DNA of 64,000 nt from Antedon mediterranea (lineage: Eukaryota; Echinodermata; Crinoidea; Comatulida; Antedonidae), in assembly GCF_964355755.1 (NCBI RefSeq), contig NC_092671.1, forward strand, positions 17,147,501-17,211,500, read 5' to 3'. Below, piece by piece: positions 59,508 to 64,000 of the stretch; the first letter of the stretch is position 1; each line of letters starts with the position of its first letter. The position numbers and the translations under genes are program-made. Below the pieces are notes generated by a model that did not search any database, had not been told where the DNA came from, and saw only the letters and a list, made by a program, of their open reading frames with translations.

Positions 59508-60977
59508 CAGTACAGAAAGAAATTACTGCTTCGTATCTACGCGTAGGCTTTCGTAGGTAGATCGTAGGTAGAACGTAGGTCATTGTTCTCTCCTACGATG
59601 TATTGTTTGTAGCCTACGATGTATTGTTTGTAGCCTACGATGTATTGTTCTCTCCTATGATGTATTGTTCTCTCCTACGATGTATTGTTCTCTCCTACGA
59701 TGTATTGTTCGTAGCCTACGATGTATTGTTCGTAGCCTATGATGTATTGTTCGTAGCCTACGATGTATTGTTCGTAGCCTACGATGTATTGTTCGTAGCC
59801 TACGATGTATTGTTATGAAATCTAGGCTACGCCTCGATCGTAGGGTGGTTCGTAGAAGCATGGACAATGCAAACAAACAATGTATTGTTTGCTAATTAAA
59901 ATCCTACCTAAAGATAGTAGGTCAATTTTTGTAGCCGCCCTACGCATCGGTTATCCTAATTTGGACGGAAATCCGCCGACGAAACGACATCGGGCCGGTG
60001 GACCTCAGCTCACGTAGAGAGAGTCGAGGCTAGGCCTAGCCTGTGTCGGCGGCCTACACTATAAATTATTTATTCCTACCTTGTTGGGTTAGCGAATTAT
60101 AAAAACAACGACACCTAGGCTAGGACACAAACAAAATATATGCAAAATAAATATATATTCCATATTAAGATTTAACATACATAATAGGCCTTTTAAAATG
60201 ATTACGACAGAAAAAGGCCCGACCAGAATTAATTGGAGGGGAAAAAACATGTGAGCTGAGCAGTTTAGAGAGTATTATGTTTCATGTCATGTGACACAAA
60301 ATCCAGGTACACGATCTTAATTACTGTTTTAACGTCGTCAGACGGTAGCCACCCTCTCATGCTCGTACCGAGTAAAAAAAACATGTGAGAGATTGCGGTA
60401 AAGCAGAGAGTATCGCGTTTCATGCCATGTGACAAAAAAAACTAGGTCTTCTGTCGGCAGTCTTTTTGAGCGACCGATTGAACGTCCTGATGCTATTATT
60501 TAGAATGAATTGTTTACGATCTTTTTTTCTCGGCATCGTTTCTGGATGGGACTGGACGTTCGCTATATTATGTTTATTAGTTGGCCTGTTTGTTGCGGTT
60601 CACCTGTGTTGGATTGTGTCTCTCTCTACATTATACATCGTGGGAAATTTATATTTATATTCGCCGTTGAGTAGGTAAACACGCACGAAGGAAAAGATTA
60701 CGATTACAAAATATTATTTATTTTTTATTAATTTACAACTTTTTCCTCCGCCAGTTAAATTTAACACATTCATTTCACACCTTACTTCACTAAGAACATC
60801 GTAGGGTTGTTTATTTAGGTTACAAACTCCCTACGAAGTTCAGAACGTAGCTCATTGAAAGTTGTTTATTGAGGTTACGAAGCCAAACAATGGAACCTAC
60901 GAAGCCAACAACGTAGCCTACGTTCTATCTACGAAGCTACTTCGTAGGTAAAGTTGCAGTATTTTCTTTCTGTACTG
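59508..60977. mobile_element. 1.47-kb TIR transposon nested in a SINE, TA-flanked
   Basis: CAGTACAGAAAGAAATTACT on the left and GTATTTTCTTTCTGTACTG on the right are terminal inverted repeats, each flanked by TA. Subterminal regions are crowded with CGTAGG/CCTACGA words in both orientations, resembling transposase-binding repeats. A 24-bp tandem array is at 59597-59815. No transposase is recognised; the only frame of note (60466-60678) has two hydrophobic segments and no catalytic motif. Probably non-autonomous. Confidence 0.82.
59597..59815. repeat. 21-24-bp tandem array (CCTACGATGTATTGTTCGTAG)
   Basis: About nine units, some with TCTCTCCTACGATGTATTGT and some with TCGTAGCCTACGATG, where TCGTAGCCTACGA is itself nearly palindromic. 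It lies in the left subterminal region of the TIR transposon. Confidence 0.9.
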
Positions 60978-61010
60978 TATGCAGCACCCGCCGCAATCAG
61001 CAGTTTGTAA

Positions 61011-62255
61011 TGTTTTCCATGTGGTAGGGCACTGCATACGTTGGGATGTAAATAACTTTTTGTCATCATACTAATCTAAGCCTGAACAGCCGGAAGGTTT
61101 TTATGATAAAAAAATGTTATCAACTACATGCTAACATCATGTTCATTTATTTGGATATTTAGTTGTTCGTTTTGAGCAATCTATTTAGTAGAAAACCACC
61201 AGACAGTTCATGTAAACTACCGGGCGCGTTGTTGTGGACACGTTTTCACGAAGGACAGTTTAATAATATTTCAATATTTAACTTGTTTCTGGTAAAATAA
61301 ATAAATAATTAAATTTAACATTGTAGTCTATTATTAACATGTATTTTATAATAATTTATATCATAATAACATTACTTGATTTTTTTGGATAAGTCAAATG
61401 GAAGAGAGAGAAGCGTAATTATGGCTGTTTACATTAAGTTAGTGTTACTGTCGGTCGTTCCATGATATATTTAACCAGGTGAATAGCATAAACTAGTATA
61501 TTACATAGCCTATATAAATACGCGAACGTGATTGGTTGAAACTGCATCACATGACTACCGCTGCGAGGATCGTAAATCGTATATATCCTCGAGAACGATG
61601 ATATTGACTGTGTAATTTTCGCGTAATAATCGTGTCCCCTGTCATTAATCATATAAATTCTCGAGTACGATGATATTGACTGTGTAATTTTCGTGTGCAA
61701 CACTCGAGTTTGCCGATAAATAAACAAAAGTCATTCACTCGATCTTGAACTCGGGTGGAATTGTCACTCCATCGCAAGACAACGTTTCATCCGCTGGGCC
61801 ACGGAATTTGCTTGAAGAAATTAATCTTCTAAACTATTTAAGTTATGCATACATAGCGCCCTCATTTGTTATAAGTCCACCCTAAATGTGATGAAACACC
61901 GTTTATGATTGGTCAATACTCACGGTAGTAACCTAGTAACTAGTACGCGCTGAACATCCGGTGATTCGGCTCCTCGAAGATCGAGAAGACGACGAATTGT
62001 TTATTCGGCCTACCTGATTATAATATTATTATTAATAGGCTTATTGATGGAAATTCTTCTGTTAATTTAAACGACCTAGGCCTAAGTGAATATTTTATTG
62101 CCAAGGAATCATTAATTAGTAATTATCTGTATATTATTCTTCGCAAGGTAAGGTGTCTAGGCAGGCTTGTTTTAAATACAATACAAATACTATAAGGAGG
62201 CCTAGCTAGCCTAGCTTCACCCAACCCAGCAGACTTGTTCTTGGCTATATAATAT
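61011..62255. other. DBR1 intron 4, right part
   Basis: A direct duplication of about 45 bp (ACGATGATATTGACTGTGTA and ATTTTCG) occurs at 61597-61625 and 61668-61693. A less AT-rich stretch at 61.93-62.01 kb (CCGGTGATTCGGCTCCTCGA) has no recognised function. Confidence 0.45.
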
Positions 62256-62276
62256 AACAGATATTGCCTTTTATAT

Positions 62277-62422
62277 CGGTTAAATATAAGATTTGACATC
62301 CCCTCGGGAATGATATTAAGTTCTCGGGGAATATATATTTCCCTCAGCTGGCGCTTCGGGAAATATATATTCCCTCGAACTTAATATCATTCCCTCGGGG
62401 ATGTCAAATCTTATATTTAACC
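62277..62422. repeat. Near-perfect 146-bp palindrome
   Basis: Left arm GGTTAAATATAAGATTTGAC, CCTCGGGAATGATATTAAG, GGGAATATATATTTCCC. The right arm repeats these inverted, ending GTCAAATCTTATATTTAACC. Arms are about 68 bp with a spacer of only a few bases near CAGCTGGCGCT. Weaker pairing continues outwards (AGATATTG/CAATATCT). Confidence 0.9.
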
Positions 62423-62487
62423 TCTAAGCAGTCAATATCTGTATAATAATGGATATACAATAGAACTGTAGAAGTAATTTGAAATGT

Positions 62488-62765
62488 AAAATTATTTATT
62501 ATTGACCTCAAACTTAACTGGAAAATTTGGATTACTGTACGGGACTTAGCAGTGCAGCACCTACCTAGAACAGCACACCGGGAGACAATCACCTACTACT
62601 TTCGAATAGTGTCTGTCCTATCCCAATGAGAAGATACAATCAGTATGGAACCCATGCTGACATGCTAGTCGGATTCCCTTATCAACCATCACTCTCCCGT
62701 CTATACAGCATGCAATGAGATTATTCCCAGATGGTCTCCATCCAAGAACACAACCAGTGTATGCC
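62488..62765 (-). mobile_element. 5S-headed SINE, shortened copy
   Basis: Minus strand: CTTGGATGGAGACCATCTGG and GAATAATCTCATTGCATGCT from the 5S-like head, GCATGGGTTCCATACTGATT, ACACTATTCGAAAGTAGTAG, GGTGTGCTGTTCTAGGTAGG and the tail CCAGTTAAGTTTGAGGTCAA. It ends only about 30 bp from DBR1 exon 4. Confidence 0.75.
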
Positions 62766-62790
62766 TGTATATATAATTTAGTAAAATTAC

Positions 62791-62957
62791 CTGTTTCAAG
62801 CGGAAGACTTCCAGATTTCTGATATGATATGCGCTACGAGATGTGCTGCGATTGTAGGGAGGTCGCTCAAAGTGACCCTTCTTGTAGTCGTTTTGCTTGT
62901 AAATGCCAGATAAACCTGCTATCCTTAGACCACCATAGTTTAACACATTCGCATACC
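62791..62957 (-). CDS. DBR1: Lariat debranching enzyme DBR1, coding exon 4 (lariat recognition loop)
   Basis: The 167-nt exon completes the split Gly and encodes [20 protein letters not shown], then [15 protein letters not shown], then [16 protein letters not shown]. Human DBR1 has GLAGVVKYRGVRIGGISGIF and DYRKGHFECPPYN at these places. The stretch [20 protein letters not shown] corresponds to the lariat recognition loop known from Dbr1 crystal structures. Splice sites are ATTAAAG|GG and CAG|GTAATT, the latter in phase 0. The open frame reads on a little past the donor, which is not coding. Confidence 0.96.
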
Positions 62958-63346
62958 CTTTAATGATAGAAATGTGAACAGATTAAAAAATTAACATGTT
63001 TTGTGAGGGCAGTTGGTTTGTTAAATATTACAATTACAGAAAAAAAATTTAAGGGCATTGTGAAGTTTGGTTGAAAAAGGTGCATATTTAAGGCAAATAT
63101 TTTACTTCTTATTAGTGGATTACAATTTTGAACATAACAGGCCAATATAGTTCCCAGGGTTTCCACATAAATATTTGGAAATAATATTAGGCAAGAATGT
63201 GCTCTTTCCTTACATTTACAGGGGTAAATGTTAATGTTGTTCTGCAATGGTTGCTAATACATTTAACTAAATTATATTGTGTTAAATATATTCACAATCT
63301 ACTTAGCATAATGACATTTGTCCATGTTACCTGCTTAAATACTTAC
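62958..63346. other. DBR1 intron 3
   Basis: 389 bp of AT-rich sequence with no recognisable repeat. The open frames seen here are not supported as coding. Confidence 0.7.
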
Positions 63347-63471
63347 CAAAGTAATAAATATTGGGTGCCACCCATCCTCCATATGGCAACTCCTGTAAAT
63401 AATTGGATGCTTCATGGTTACCGCCAATAAACAATGTTAAAATTGGAGCTTTTTTCTCACCTGAATAATAT
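63347..63471 (-). CDS. DBR1: Lariat debranching enzyme DBR1, coding exon 3
   Basis: The 125-nt exon encodes [20 protein letters not shown] and then [25 protein letters not shown] provides the Asn-His pair at the centre of the metallophosphoesterase site. [13 protein letters not shown] is highly conserved in debranching enzymes. The acceptor is AATATAG|A, completing the Lys codon from the exon at 63808. The donor is TTTG|GTAAGT in phase 1 within a Gly codon. Only 336 bp separate it from the exon on its 5' side. Confidence 0.96.
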
Positions 63472-63807
63472 CTATATTAAAAAAAATATTAAAATGTTAT
63501 TGTTAATAAAAAAAGACTTGTGTTTTATTTTGTAATTAGGATGGTAGTTTGATCTTGGTTTGAATTTTTAAGCACTTCTGATGGATGGAATTCTTATATT
63601 ACAGTACATGACATAGAGGTTTTTATGTGTGTATTGAAAATGCAGGTTATTATTAGTTAATAACATAGCAAATCTGATATAATGAAATGAATGAAATTGT
63701 TATGCCATTTTGCAGAAATATTATGTCTATGTAGGATAATTTTTTTTTTTTTGTCTGAGCTAAAGAAAAAATTACTCTTTCAATGGGCAATTATTCGTAA
63801 AACTTAC
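63472..63807. other. DBR1 intron 2
   Basis: 336 bp, AT-rich, nothing recognised beyond the splice sites. Confidence 0.7.
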
Positions 63808-63922
63808 TTGTAAAAAGAGTTCATTGTTTTATATTTATCTGGCACTGCCATACATTGCAAGTCTGCTTCATTTCTTACAGATTGAAAATCACCACAACAC
63901 AGCAGTAAGTCAACCTTTATAT
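63808..63922 (-). CDS. DBR1: Lariat debranching enzyme DBR1, coding exon 2
   Basis: This 115-nt exon encodes [20 protein letters not shown] then [16 protein letters not shown], matching human [35 protein letters not shown]. The Asp of CCGDF is a metal ligand of the calcineurin-like phosphoesterase fold. The acceptor is TTTGGTTAG before AT ATA, with one base of the first codon in the preceding exon. The donor is AA|GTAAGT, leaving two bases of a Lys codon. Coding exon 1, holding the start and the first metal-binding motif (Cys and His of the N-terminal CCHG), must lie beyond the right edge. Confidence 0.96.
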
Positions 63923-64000
63923 CTAACCAAAAAAAAAACATAAAATTGTGCACAACATTAATAGAGAAAGTGACATGTAATCAGATGACTACAGGTGCAT

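Larger units (their letters stand above)
59325..61010 (-). mobile_element. 5S-type SINE interrupted by a TIR transposon
   Basis: The left part (59325-59507) has the tail and body words CTTAAGCTTAACTGGAAACT and AAAGCATCTTGCCT shared with the 47.0-kb SINE. The right part resumes at 60978 with TATGCAGCACCCGCCGCAAT, the place where 47.35 kb reads TACAGCACCCAACGCAAT. The DNA between is a separate insertion. Confidence 0.75.
44953..63922 (-). other. DBR1: DBR1 gene span within the window (coding exons 2-9 and introns)
   Basis: Eight exons on the minus strand join in phase into 559 codons plus stop. With about 30 missing N-terminal residues the protein would be near 590 residues, against 544 in human. 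Introns run, from the 5' side, 336, 389, 5810, 1666, 2961, 2915 and 3214 bp. All visible junctions are GT-AG. DBR1 is a nuclear metallophosphoesterase that hydrolyses the 2'-5' bond at the branch point of excised intron lariats, feeding intron turnover and intron-encoded small RNA release. Confidence 0.95.

Noticed and set aside
59603-59876. Frames encoding repeated VAYDVLF or RRLRTIH
   Set aside because: Both come from the 24-bp tandem array inside a transposon and are open on opposite strands.
61930-62160. Possible promoter and first exon (GC-richer block followed by CAAGGTAAGG)
   Set aside because: A single donor-like site and slightly higher GC are not enough to support a transcript.

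Overview
The window is animal nuclear DNA. It is AT-rich, with split genes, very large introns, GT-AG splice sites and dense interspersed repeats; nothing in it looks bacterial, organellar or viral. The protein sequences are metazoan. The repeat style (very frequent AGGCCT/TAGGCCTA palindromes, many TTAA- and TA-flanked miniature transposons, 5S-rRNA-derived SINEs) suggests a marine invertebrate deuterostome, perhaps an echinoderm. That placement is inference; the sequence alone does not prove it.

Two protein-coding genes can be supported, both on the minus strand and arranged head to tail. Right half (44953-63922, continuing off the right edge): DBR1, the RNA lariat debranching enzyme. Eight coding exons fit together in phase; only the first coding exon (about 30 residues) is missing. 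Left half (365-36173, continuing off the left edge): the first two coding exons of an Elk-type voltage-gated K+ channel (KCNH3/4/8 family), separated by a 35.5-kb intron. Exon 1 has no open frame of its own and is recognised from its N-terminal signature [14 protein letters not shown]. Exon 2 appears to end in a GC rather than a GT splice donor. The roughly 8.8 kb between the genes (36174-44952) shows no convincing gene.

Region by region. 1-364: channel intron 2 (start only). 365-598: channel exon 2. 599-36097: channel intron 1. It holds a TIR element (5.9-6.2 kb), a 5S-type SINE head (9.9-10.0 kb), a perfect GC-rich hairpin (10.5 kb), a frameshifted CR1/L2-like LINE (10.8-12.8 kb), a CTAG/AGGCCT-saturated patch (12.95-13.37 kb), a second LINE 3' end (17.4 kb), a 442-bp (TA)n tract beside a hammerhead-like repeat (17.7-18.3 kb) with further copies at 14.2, 18.9 and 22.7 kb, several MITEs, a GATGAC-type array (25.05-25.52 kb), and a 1.6-kb minisatellite of about 20 bp split from a duplicated edge by a SINE (28.8-30.84 kb). 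36098-36173: channel exon 1. 36174-44952: spacer with two copies of a TTAA-flanked transposon (39.2 and 41.1 kb) and a 21-bp-type minisatellite just past the 3' end of DBR1. 44953-63922: DBR1, whose introns carry a foldback element next to the exon 8 donor, several MITEs and hairpins, a 79-bp satellite, SINEs, a 1.47-kb TIR transposon nested inside a SINE, and a 146-bp palindrome.

The two genes have no evident shared function: one is a nuclear RNA-processing enzyme, the other a membrane channel. The main interest lies in the non-canonical splice donor, the duplicated basic motif at the DBR1 C terminus, and the structured repeats, especially the SINEs with different heads but a shared central domain, the nested transposon and the hammerhead-like repeat.
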